From Dipteronia dyeriana (taxonomy: Eukaryota; Streptophyta; Magnoliopsida; Sapindales; Sapindaceae): DNA of 64,000 nucleotides. Below, in pieces: positions 1-10,403 of this stretch (its first letter is position 1; each line of letters starts with the position of its first letter). Where the stretch lies: contig CM065295.1 of assembly GCA_032871835.1 (NCBI GenBank), forward strand, positions 20,222,501-20,286,500. The letters run 5' to 3'. The notes under the pieces were generated by a model, which had not been told where the DNA came from, did no database searches, and saw only the letters and a program-made list of their open reading frames with translations. Position numbers and translations under genes: made by a program.

Positions 1-33
1 TTTTGAGTCTGTTAAACGTTGTTTGTGTTACAG

Positions 34-2413
34 GGGAACCCAATTCATGCACTTGGGGAGTCGGTTTCTTTCGGGAGGTTCGTGTCAGAGTCGTTGGCTT
101 GGGAGAAATGGTCGACGTTCTCTCATAACAAGTATGTGGAAGAGGCTGAGAGATACTCTCGCCCTGGATCAGTTGCACAGAAGAAAGCTTTCTTTGAAGC
201 TCATTACAAGAAAATTGCTGCTCAAAAGGCGGCAGCCGCCTTGCTCGAGCAAGCCAGTATTACTACTGATGCTTCCTCCAAAACTGAGCCCGATGCTGAA
301 GTTAACAACATTATTATTCCAACCAAAGATTCAAAAAAACAAGATGTTTTAGTTGACAAATCTGAAGGCAACAACAGAGTGGAAGCAACTGATGTGGTGA
401 AAATACAAAACATTCTTGTGGAGAAAAATATGAATGTTGAATCACCAAACCAGAATGTTAAAGATATGGAGCTCAAAGGAGCAACAGAAATGGGAAAATG
501 TGTAAAGGGAACTAAAATGGACAAGCCTCCGTTGAAGGTAACAATTTTGACTGGTACTAATACCCATTATTTGTTTGTTCTACTTCCAATGTCATTGCAA
601 TTAAACCTGTTGTTCTTGTTGCAGAGTTCCATGAGCAAGAAAAAACTAGAATTGTCTTCCTCAAAGTCATCAAATAATGGCAGAGCATCTAAGCAGCCAT
701 CTTCACCGGCTAAACCAACGGTGTTATCTCAGTTGAAGAAGGACACCATGGCCACTCCAATGAAGAAGAAGTCCGTGGTAGACCTGCCGGATAAAAAGAG
801 AGCAACACCAAAATCAACTCACAAGTCAGTTTATCTAACACCTGCTAGAGAAATCAATAGATTGGCTTCAAGTATTATCAGGAAAATTGATGGTTCAAGA
901 GTTGGTTCCAATTCAAAACCATCTAAAGATATCTCCACTCCTCTAAGGACTCCCACTAAGGTGCCTACTTTTTTCACCTTCTTTGCCTTGCTTTGCATTC
1001 ACTCGCATCATCTTGTAAATGATCATTTATCCGGGCAATTGCAGGCATCTATGAGTGGGATAGCAAAGCATCCCTTGACCACTCCATTGTCAGAAAACAA
1101 AAGGTATCTGCCATAATTGAAAGCAAAACCAAATATTTGAAAGACAACAGCTTCAAGTTTGAAATTAGCCTAATATTTATAAATTTCAGGGCCGAAACGC
1201 TGCTCGGGTCCTCAACATTAGGGAACAAAACAGTTCGGGCAAGATGGCACTTCCTTCCTACAGAGTATGAAGTTACCTTCAATGTTTTTAATGACAATTT
1301 ATTTATGAAAATCACTTGGCATCTTTATATGAAACCTGATACACAAGTGGTATATGCCACTTACTTTGAAGGGACTTCCAAGTCCTGATTATTGGTTTTT
1401 CATGCCAGTTGTTCAAAGTTTTTGAGTGCCTGCAGAATCAAATCGCAATCCCCAAATTTATCGACACCTTTCCGCTTAAGGACTGAAGAAAGAGCTGCAA
1501 GAAGAAAGGAGGCAAGGCTTTGAAATAACTATACTTTTTTCTCAGATCTTTTGTATTTCACGTTGCCATAAGTACCTGTAGTTAATTCTCTTTTCTGTCA
1601 TTTTCGAACTTCAGAAACTTGAAGAGAAATTTAATGCCAGCCAAACACAAAATGCACAGCAGCAAGCAACGCTTAAGGTTGTACCTCATTTCCAAGTATA
1701 CTTTGAATCTTGATATCATAAGTTTAAACACAAGGCAACCATTATATTCATTTCAAGACAAGACTCCTTTGATTTGAGCAGGAGAAAGCAGAAACAGAAC
1801 TCAGAAAACTGCGACAAAGCCTTTGCTTCAAGGCCAGGCCACTGCCTGATTTTTATAAAGAAAGAGCAACAACACCTGTGAAACAGACTAAAAAGGTACC
1901 TGTTGAAACATTACCTCATTCAATGTTAGTTACAGTAGCTTTAGCTGTTGATAGAATCCAAAATATATATCTGCAAGAAATGTCCAACATTGAAATTGGA
2001 AGGTGCATTACAAACTTATGAATGCAGACTTATTTATGAATGAACTGTCTCTTATTCCTTGAAGGACAGCTTCTCTATGAACGATTCCTGCACAGATTTT
2101 GAATATTCTCCCTGATATTTGCTTTATGTCACTAAAAATAAATTCCGTATAATTATGCTGACCAGAAGTTTTTCCGTTCTGTATAGCTGACTGATGTCCA
2201 TACAATTCTTTCTTACAGGTTCCTCTGACACAACCTCAGTCGCCAAAACTTGGAAGAACTCCGACACTCAGTGCAGTACATCGCTTTAGTTCTAACCCTC
2301 AGAAGCTTAATCATGCTTTAGAGAAGAATATGCACAACTCAACTTATTCCCTCATTTCAAGATCTTCGAGAATTACTCTTGCGAATACATCTCCAAATAT
2401 TCAGCATGAGTAA
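34..2413 (+). CDS. WDL7: WVD2-like 7 protein (TPX2 family), 3' part of gene
   Basis: Microtubule-associated protein of the plant WVD2/TPX2 family; relatives bind and bundle cortical microtubules. The 5' end lies left of the window. Exons read by eye, all in phase: 34-537, 625-960, 1045-1103, 1190-1264, 1436-1511, 1615-1677, 1782-1895, 2219-2413 (TAA). The first exon holds the family signature GNPIHALGESVSFGRF followed by SLAWEKWSTFSHNKYVEEA. The TPX2 C-terminal domain runs from FRLRTEERAARRKE through KLEEKF to ELRKLRQSLCFKARPLPDFY. The protein is rich in Lys and Ser between these blocks. Every intron is GT-AG except the one after exon 1436-1511, which begins GCAAGG, a GC-AG intron that keeps KE-KLEEK in frame. 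No break is visible, so the gene looks functional. Family assignment is strong; the member number rests on remembered signature similarity. Confidence 0.9.
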
Positions 2414-2904
2414 GAAACCCCACAAAGTGTTGCAACTATTACGAGCAATGCCGTGCTGCTGAATGTATAAATAGAATTCTTGTACTTCATGCTGAGCTTG
2501 CGCTTCAATATGAAATTGTTACCGAAATGAGACCATCAGATGAATCATAGCAAATTATGACTTTTATGCAGAGTTTCTTTCTGTAATTAGTATTTGATGG
2601 ACCTGAGATATTGTAAAGATTTCAAGTTTAAAAAACCTTGGTATTTCAATTTTTTGATTCATTAAATAGCTCTGAGTCCAACAGTTTCTCATCTTCCCAA
2701 TGTCCTGAAGCACACAACATTGTGAGTGCTATTAAACCATAAAGAGTTGAAGCAATGCATCTTTGATGGCTTCGACAAATCTGAAACCATAATTCCAAAC
2801 ACTCGTTGAAATGAACTCCAAATTCGGAATATCTGAGACCGCTATCAGCTGAATCAGAAAATGTCCAAAACAAGTCAGATCGTGAGCAAGCCTTTCTATC
2901 TGAT
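2414..2904. other. 3' flank of WVD2-like gene
   Basis: Probable 3' UTR and spacer. The last ~84 bases before the hAT element can be read as 28 open codons in the + frame, which continue for 35 codons and a stop (3995-3997) beyond the element once it is ignored. The frame has no recognisable domain and is closed upstream by a TGA, so it may be a fragment of an old exon or chance. Confidence 0.3.
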
Positions 2905-3881
2905 CAGGGCCGGGCCTCGCAATTTTGGGACCGGGGTGAAAAGGTAAAAAAATGAGAAAAATGGGTCCAATGATATTGTAAATGAAGATAAGGCATTGTT
3001 ACAAAATGGGCACAGCGATTTTTTTTTTTTTATATATATATATATATATATTCTATACATATAATTAAGAAAAAAAAAACGATGATATTTAAACCGATAA
3101 ACAGCATATGCACCCTTATTTGTATGATACTCTATTAAAAAAATTTAAAAGATAAAATTTTGTATGTACACCCCACATATTACCAAATATGTCATTTCTT
3201 TTATTTTATTTTAAATATTATAAAATCAATACCTTTTAATACCAACCGTTAGATTAATCCAAGAGTTGTCATTAAATGACTCATATTTTCTTTATTTTAC
3301 ATAAAACACAATAAAAAGGGAAAATTTTAGTTAATAATAATAATAATAATGAAAAATGAAAAACGAACAAACAATAAAAAAAAAAATTGAGACATCTTCT
3401 TCGTCTTCATCTTTGATCTTCTTCCATCCTAGATTAATTTTTTTTTTCTAGTTTGTGTTGTTTTTTCAATGTAAAATACAAAATTTAAGTCGTGCTTTAA
3501 AATATAATAGGAGTCACGGTACTTCTAAAATTTTGAGCAGCGTGCTATCTAATTGTCTAATCTAGGTTATCTCAATTAGAGCTGGAGGTAAGACTTAAAA
3601 GATTGAAAGAAATGGCATTAGTGGTTGCCGACCAGAAAGAAAAAAAAAAGTAAGATTGTAAAAAACCCTATCGGACTTTTAGTTATACTGATATCAATGT
3701 GTATGAAAAAGACAAAACATTAACGAACATTTCTTTTGAACATTTTATTTTTATAATAAAATTTTGGACATATTCTATAAAAATGGGCCTAAAATTGATA
3801 CGGAAGTCATATAAAAATTGGGCCTTTTAAAACAGAGGCCCAGGACGGCTGCCTCTGCAGCCATACACAAAGGTGGCCCTA
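2905..3881. mobile_element. Non-autonomous hAT element, 977 bp
   Basis: The ends are CAGGGCCGGGCC on the left and GGTGGCCCTA on the right (reverse complement TAGGGCCACC), so short inverted ends share AGGGCC. Both sides carry the perfect 8-bp duplication TATCTGAT (2897-2904 and 3882-3889), the size that hAT transposases make. The inside is AT-rich with a (TA)n run near 3030 and no coding frame, so the element would need a transposase from elsewhere. The right subterminal block with GGCCCAGGACGGCTGCCTC is of the GC-rich type common near hAT ends. Confidence 0.85.
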
Positions 3882-4590
3882 TATCTGATATACCATCCCT
3901 TCCATGGTTAGACTCCAACAGAGGTGAAAAATACACAATGTTTATTGAACATGTAGATATGCAAAACTTGATTACGAAACTAGACAAAGTTTACTAATCG
4001 AGAATCTTAATAAAGGAATTGAAACTTATTTTCTATTTTGTTATTACTGTATGTACTAAAACAATATTATTAATCATATTATGTGTACCCCACGCACAAT
4101 AATATTAGGAATTAAGTTCCCACGTGAATGAACTTAATTCCCTCATTCCATATAAGGAATTAAGCTTCCTTTTCTGATTCCATTTCGTTAAATTTTCATC
4201 AACGCGGAAACAAATAGGCCTCCCTTTCAAGCAATCTGATAAGTCATTACAAAAATAAAGCATTAGAAATAGAAACATGAACCAAGGAACAAGAAAATAG
4301 AAGCAGAAATTCAATTGCAAATCCATCTTTTCTAGTAAGAGAAACAAATGGAGGGAGAGGGAGAGAAGGAGGTGGTTGGGAAAGAATAGAAACCAAAAAA
4401 CCAAAAAACAAAAACGTTTTTTAAAGTGAACGAAGGTAAGAGAGAAGATTTGCAATTATGATTACAGAATCACTCACCAGACTGCTCTCTTTACATCAAG
4501 TATTTTTGAAGCATTATAAAATGCAGCATCCATAGCTAATTTTTCCTCTTTTATTATACCAGATAAATTAAGATATAATGATCCAGAATT

Positions 4591-7044
4591 TCAAACCCTT
4601 GCATCTCTTGTCCATCTCTTTAAGATATAATGGTTTGGGAGCACCTTGATATTCCTATAGTCAAGAACTTTCAGTGCATGACTGCACAAAACTCCCATAA
4701 ACTCAAATTTCATACAGTTGCACGCGACCGTCTCATCTGACAAATTATAAGTTACTATAAACTCACGAAGCTGTCCATATATGCTCACTTTATACTTGAA
4801 CAATGATCCATTTTCAGTGCATTGGTTAACAACAATATTCAGACATGTTTCATATTCTTGCTGAAACAATTCAAATATCTTTGGTGTGTAAACATCCCTC
4901 ACATGCTTCAAGAGAATCACATCCCCCATTAGTCTTGGCATGTGCTGGTTCATATCATAATTAGCTTCTAGTTCTTTGTAGTGCCAATCATTCACCATTT
5001 TCCCAACATGCTTGAAAAATGAAAGCACATCTGAGTCAGACTTTAGATACTTCCTCAAATTCGCAGTAAAATCTTCATGCAATTGTGCTGTTTTTAAGTC
5101 AGCGCAAAATATATGCCTTTGGTATGCTATAGCCCACTTCTCTCTATCTTTAAATATGTTATCCAACCACTCATTTTCCCAAAGGCCATATACATCCAGC
5201 ATAACCTTCCATGCATTGACAAAGTCCTCTCCCTCCTCATGATCAAAGAAGCAACTGCATAAATCATTTATAAAAGAATCTGAGCCAACAAACCTGTGGT
5301 TGAGCTGTCTAAGCACCTTTTTGTACACATGCCAAACGCATATTCTGTAATGAGTTTCTGGCAATGCCGAATCAATTGCTTCAGCCAGTACTGCATCTTC
5401 ATCTGTGAGGATTGTCTTCGGCTTCTTGCCAGACATTACCTCTATAAAAGTTAGAAATAGCCACTTAAGAGATTCAACAGTATCATCATATAAAAGTGCA
5501 GCACCAAATATCAGCATTTGTTTGTGATTGTTCACCCCTGTGAAAAGAGAATATGCTCGAGTATCTTTGATTAGTTTGTAGGTTGTATCAAAACACACCA
5601 CATCACCAAAGTCGATATAGTCCACCATCATTTTCGCATCAGCCCAAAATATATTTGATATTTGATCTTCAGCATCAAGTTGCACAGCATAGATGAAAGG
5701 CGGATTCTTCAATTGCTTACTTTGAAGATAATGCTGTATCCTTTCTGCTTCTCCCACTTTCATACTTCTCGTGCTTTTTGAAGGTAGTTTACTTTTGTAA
5801 TTGATGGGATTGTAACCATGATCATCTCCAACTGAGTTATGTGATAACTCGGGGGTTGACTTTGGCTGCACTTTAGTAACATCTTGTACATCGCCCTCAA
5901 CAACTTGACACACAGCTAATTTCTTTTGAGATCTTAGCATGCGCACTCGACAAGCGGCAACAAGCTCGTGATTGTGATGCTCTTCAAAATGTGTGACACG
6001 ATACTTACCATCAGATTGACGAGAAATCACCAGTTGTGCCAAACAACCAATTCTTGTTTCCTTTCGAGATCTCTTCACATTCATATCCCGCTTGTCTCTC
6101 TGCCGAAAACCTTCTCTAAAACAAGTGAACCTCCTTGATGCCACAGCACCATCTATCTTACTCCTATTTACATAATCTTTTCGAACGCTAAAACCTACCT
6201 GCCCAGCATATGCATTATAGAAGTCATATGCATGATCTTCTGAGTCAAACCCCATTCCAAGTTTTGGTTTCACATCTATACTGGAATTATTTGCCAAGTC
6301 AGCTTCAACAGCTAGAGCAAAGGTTAACCTCTTCTGTGATGGTAATACATGAGCTGTATTTGGGGTTACAAATTCATGATTGTGTTTTGTTTCAAAATGG
6401 GTAACACGGAACCTTCCATTCGGTTGACGTGCAATAGTCATATGCGCCAAGCAACCAGTCCTTGTTTCCTGTCGGGGTTTCCTTGCATTCACATTGTGTT
6501 TGGTAGGCCGATAACCTTGCCTGTAACAAGTGTATCTCCTTGATACTACTGCACCATTTATCCTACTTTTATTCACAAAATCTTTTCTAATGCTGAATCC
6601 TTCCAGCACAGCATATCTACTATAACACTTGTATGCTTGGTCTTCTGATTCAAACTCCATGCCAACTTTTGGTATCACATACGTCACTTCCTCATCTTTT
6701 ACAGCTATCCCAATACCAGAAAAGCTGCTAGAGGGAACTTTGAGAATCTGAGACTGCTGCTCACCATCAACATCCATCTCGAACTTGTTTGCAGAGGAAA
6801 CTTCTGATGTTTGGCATCCCAGGCTATCAATTCCTATCCAACTTGTGTCAATCGAAGAAATACTTGCGCTCCGACTATCACGCTCACTTTCAGTACTTTC
6901 ACAGCTTCTTCCGTCTGAGGTTTCTTTTGGGCTTTCGCACTCCCGTCCCACGTCAATGTCAACCCTCGGCAATGTCTGGAGATTATTTTCAACATCCTCA
7001 ACCTTTTGGTGACTAGACACATCAGCTTCACCACTATCCATCAA
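4591..7044 (-). CDS. FAR1-RELATED SEQUENCE (FRS)-type protein with two FAR1 domains
   Basis: Transcription-factor-like protein derived from a MULE transposase; the FHY3/FAR1 family acts in the nucleus in light and stress signalling. The 817-residue frame has an acidic Ser-rich N-terminus and two FAR1 (WRKY-GCM1-like zinc) domains at about 126-225 and 260-360, each with a C...C...HNH pattern (YTCYRQGY ... TGCLAHM ... KHNHEF and FTCFREGF ... IGCLAQL ... HHNHEL). A MULE transposase-like core follows (VVCFDTTYKLI near 486, ILTDEDA near 548, CVWH near 569), then a SWIM zinc finger (CNCMKFEFMGVLCSH). The frame stops soon after KRWTRDA, where family members usually continue, so a short 3' exon is likely downstream; I could not fix its splice sites. 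No disabling mutation is visible. Two FAR1 domains occur only in some family members. Confidence 0.9.
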   Translation of the reverse strand: MMDSGEADVSSHQKVEDVENNLQTLPRVDIDVGRECESPKETSDGRSCESTESERDSRSASISSIDTSWIGIDSLGCQTSEVSSANKFEMDVDGEQQSQILKVPSSSFSGIGIAVKDEEVTYVIPKVGMEFESEDQAYKCYSRYAVLEGFSIRKDFVNKSRINGAVVSRRYTCYRQGYRPTKHNVNARKPRQETRTGCLAHMTIARQPNGRFRVTHFETKHNHEFVTPNTAHVLPSQKRLTFALAVEADLANNSSIDVKPKLGMGFDSEDHAYDFYNAYAGQVGFSVRKDYVNRSKIDGAVASRRFTCFREGFRQRDKRDMNVKRSRKETRIGCLAQLVISRQSDGKYRVTHFEEHHNHELVAACRVRMLRSQKKLAVCQVVEGDVQDVTKVQPKSTPELSHNSVGDDHGYNPINYKSKLPSKSTRSMKVGEAERIQHYLQSKQLKNPPFIYAVQLDAEDQISNIFWADAKMMVDYIDFGDVVCFDTTYKLIKDTRAYSLFTGVNNHKQMLIFGAALLYDDTVESLKWLFLTFIEVMSGKKPKTILTDEDAVLAEAIDSALPETHYRICVWHVYKKVLRQLNHRFVGSDSFINDLCSCFFDHEEGEDFVNAWKVMLDVYGLWENEWLDNIFKDREKWAIAYQRHIFCADLKTAQLHEDFTANLRKYLKSDSDVLSFFKHVGKMVNDWHYKELEANYDMNQHMPRLMGDVILLKHVRDVYTPKIFELFQQEYETCLNIVVNQCTENGSLFKYKVSIYGQLREFIVTYNLSDETVACNCMKFEFMGVLCSHALKVLDYRNIKVLPNHYILKRWTRDARV

Positions 7045-8042
7045 ACTTCAGTCAAAGAAGAAAAATAACGATTATGTGATGGAAAGTTGGAAACAATAAC
7101 CACCGTTCATAGTATGAAACCATAATGCAAAAAATTACATAAAACTAACAAAGATTCCATAAAAGCTCAATGGTAGCACCCGAAAAGGAAAAATATAATA
7201 ATAAATCGTCACAGTTACAAAAGGAAATGCTCAAAAAAAACTGTCCCTTCCATTTGGCACTTCTAAATTGCTTTAAAAAGTTCGGTTAAAAAGAAATGAC
7301 GAAAAATATTGTTTTCAAAATCCCTTTCTTTTTTTCTCAATTTCCCAAAACCTAAACGGACTTTAAATCCTACAGCAGATCATATGACACCAAATTGCCA
7401 AATCAGACAATCTAATCGAGATAAACACATTCCATTAATGTTCCAAAAAACATAAACCAACACAACTTCAAAATAGATATCTTCCACAGTACTGAGCAAT
7501 ATATACATGCGATTTTAACAACGAACATATACAAACACATATTATATTAACTTTAAAAAAAAAATCCTGATAATGTACACATTCCCAGTTCAGCAAAATG
7601 TAATAGGACATTAAAAAAAAAAAAAAAAAAAAAAAGTTAACACAAGTAATCAAAAATCAAAACTACACAGAAATTTAGAGCTGCTTATAACGCATGCATG
7701 TACTTCAAGGTCTTCAAAATCTAAACTAATGCAGTTTTCATTAACAATAATTTCAATTAAATTTCTCAATAGAAAAGACTAACCACAGAGAATTAATGTA
7801 AAATATATATATATACAGAGAGTTAGAAGATAATGGGATATATCTATCATTAAGTAAACCTAGTGATGGAGCGGCGCAATTCAACGGACTAGATCTTCCT
7901 GATCCATGGAGAAATGGCGGGAGTGAACTGATGAAGCAGGAACTGCAAGAATTGTAGGGATTAGGGTTTGGGTTGTGTTCGGTTACAGGGAAATAAGAGA
8001 GAGCGACGTGTAAGGCTCTCACGTGATTTGTAAGTGATTCCT
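7045..8042 (-). promoter_or_regulatory. 5' region and probable promoter of the FRS gene
   Basis: Upstream of the FRS start on the minus strand. An AT-rich stretch with poly-A/T runs (about 7612-7636) lies next to the gene and may include a 5' UTR intron. Near 7961-7969 is TTAGGGTTT (telo-box AAACCCTAA on the gene strand), and at 8020-8025 a palindromic G-box CACGTG. These are common plant core-promoter-proximal motifs; their positions suggest transcription starts around 7900-8000. The assignment is inference. Confidence 0.4.
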
Positions 8043-8163
8043 CGTTTGACGTGGCGATCTACTATTGGATAACTGCACTCCACCACATGTTGCTACTTGG
8101 ATGATACTTTTGATTCTACCATTACCTCTCTCGTGCCTTTTTTTTTAATATAACTTTTGATTT

Positions 8164-8196
<33 letters not shown>

Positions 8197-9825
8197 ATTC
8201 AAGAACCTCCCCTCACCTTTCAAGAAATGTTGGATGTATATAATTTTATTCAAAAACTTTCCCTCACCTTTCACGATGTTAGAGCTTCTGTTAAGTTGAC
8301 TTAGATTGACCATTCAAAGATATCGTTATGTCATCGAAATTATTATAAAGACTATAGTAAAAAGATTAAAATAAAGTATATGCAAAAATCTATAAAAAAA
8401 AATGATAGTGAAAATTATCGCAAATCTCCATGAAACTCTACCGGTTCACTCTTCTCAATGAAAAACTAGAAATAGTATGAATGTATAATCATGAGCAATC
8501 TAAAAATTTTGCAATCCGTAATCCATACCATCGGTCTCAAAACTCAAATGTGGTTCTTACAGATCAGATGTTCCACATAAAGTATAATTTACTACAAATA
8601 TCTTATTTATGGTTGATTTGTGAATGCTAAATTGCTAAAATATGTTAAGTAAAAATTAATCGTTGATTTTAAGCACTTTCATCCTTTCTCGGTGAGAATA
8701 ATTTATAAATTTATAAACTATAGGTTTATAATTTATTTTTGTCAACGGATTTTACAATCAATATAAAGGTACGACACTTTATAAATTAATGGACATGTCT
8801 CATGAACTAAGCAAAAATAAAATGTTTTGTCAAAGCTTTTACCAAGCCTCACAAACTCATAACTCTATTATCAATGTTGGTGTTACATTTTTAATTTTAG
8901 CTACTCCCTCTAAATATTACTCCTATCCAGACTTATTGATTAAAAAATAATAGAGAAATCAATAATTAGCGCTTTTCCATTTTCACCAAGGGCAATAAGA
9001 ACACCACACAAATTCTTTCTCTACCGTCGTTGCTTAAAATTCACAGGAAGCATCAAATATTGTCTTCGACTCTTTTCAAGCTCTCCAAAATAGGTTTTAT
9101 AATTCTTTGCATTTAAAGAAACAACATGAATTCTTTTGCGGGAGTGGAGGAAACATATGATTGTGAGATAACTTGTTTTATGAATGTTGTTGAGAACTTG
9201 AATGATGCTAGGAAAACCTTCTTTTTTTTGTTCTTCTCTAGTTTGGTTGCCTAAAAAGTGAAAGGTGAAAAGGGTTTTTATGTAAATCAAAAATTTCCAA
9301 AGAAATAAAGGAAATATAGAGTTAACGCTAACGACGATGACGATTGTTTATATTATATTTTTCTTCTCTTTTTTATTTTATTTTTTATTTAGGTATGTAT
9401 TTTTAATTATTAAGATGTACGCCAAACTAGAGGGGAAGTTTTTGAACACATTGATAGTTCACTATGCCTCCAACATTTTTTTAAGAGTGAAGAGAGTTTT
9501 TGTATTTCACCCTATTTCTATCATATTTTTTTTTTCTCCCAATATAACTAAAATTGAGTGCTTTCCCCCTCTTTTTATGATTTTTTTTTTTGCACAAGTA
9601 CAATTTTTAAATTTTTAATTTTAAAAGAATATATAAAAATATGTGAAATAATAGTATTTTTAAAAGAATATAGATATAGACAAGACAAAATTATACTCTC
9701 ATCCAAAAACAGAGCAATGTAATGAAAAGGATAAGGATACGCTCAATAATTGCAGTGATCTGTCTTCTTCTCTTTTAATTAAAAGGCAAAAATTATAATA
9801 TCTTCACATTTGGTATGATCTTGAT
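8043..9825. other. AT-rich intergenic region
   Basis: No gene seen. It contains poly-T tracts and scattered short open frames without family features. CTACTCCCTCTAA near 8901 resembles the end of some MITEs, but no partner end was found. Confidence 0.5.
8169..8197. repeat. (TA)n microsatellite
   Basis: About 14 uninterrupted TA dinucleotides between the FRS promoter region and the AT-rich spacer. Confidence 0.9.
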
Positions 9826-10403
9826 TAATGGTGTAAAAATGGACTGGTCCGGCCCATTAGGCACGGCCTGGCCAGTCCATTTGTGGAAACAGGTCTGGTT
9901 GAGCCTGGCACGCGACGGTGTCGTTGGCCGGCCTGACCCAGCCTGTTTCAGGAGAAGCAGGCCCGGCACGACACGTCGGCCTGCCTCAGACGGGCCATGC
10001 CTGCTTGTCGTGCCAGGCCGGCCCACCGGGGCCTCTGGCAGGGCCAAGCGGGCCAGGCGGGCCTGGCCTGGCGGGTTAGTTTTTTGGTCCAATTATTTTT
10101 TCAATTTACGTTTTTTTGGATTTAGGGTTTAGGGTTTATAGTTTATGGTTAAGGGTTTAGAATTTAAAATGAATGAAGATAACTAACAATTATTAGGATT
10201 TGAAATGAATAAAGAGAACGAACAATTTTTTATTTATTTATTTATTTTTCACTTATGGAATTCAGTAATACATATCTACATGATTGCCTCATTAAAAACC
10301 TTAACAAGAAAAACCCAGTGGGATAAAAACTTGGTAAGGGAAAAATAGTGCAACCGTTTTACAACTTACAAGTAAATAATAAATACATATGTAAAAGTAT
10401 AAC

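Noticed and set aside
4105..4455. 116-residue minus-strand frame, Leu/Phe-rich
   Set aside because: Poly-pyrimidine DNA downstream of the FRS gene; likely 3' UTR. Part of it could hold a final FRS exon, but I found no convincing match.
7753..8022. 89-residue minus-strand frame upstream of the FRS gene
   Set aside because: No domain; it contains the telo-box and lies in the probable 5' UTR/promoter.
8895..8940. Stowaway-like MITE end (CTACTCCCTC)
   Set aside because: No inverted partner end or TA duplication could be found nearby.
9793..10132. Pro/Arg/Gly-rich proteins on both strands
   Set aside because: They arise from the GC-rich left end of the hAT element, which lacks stops by base composition.
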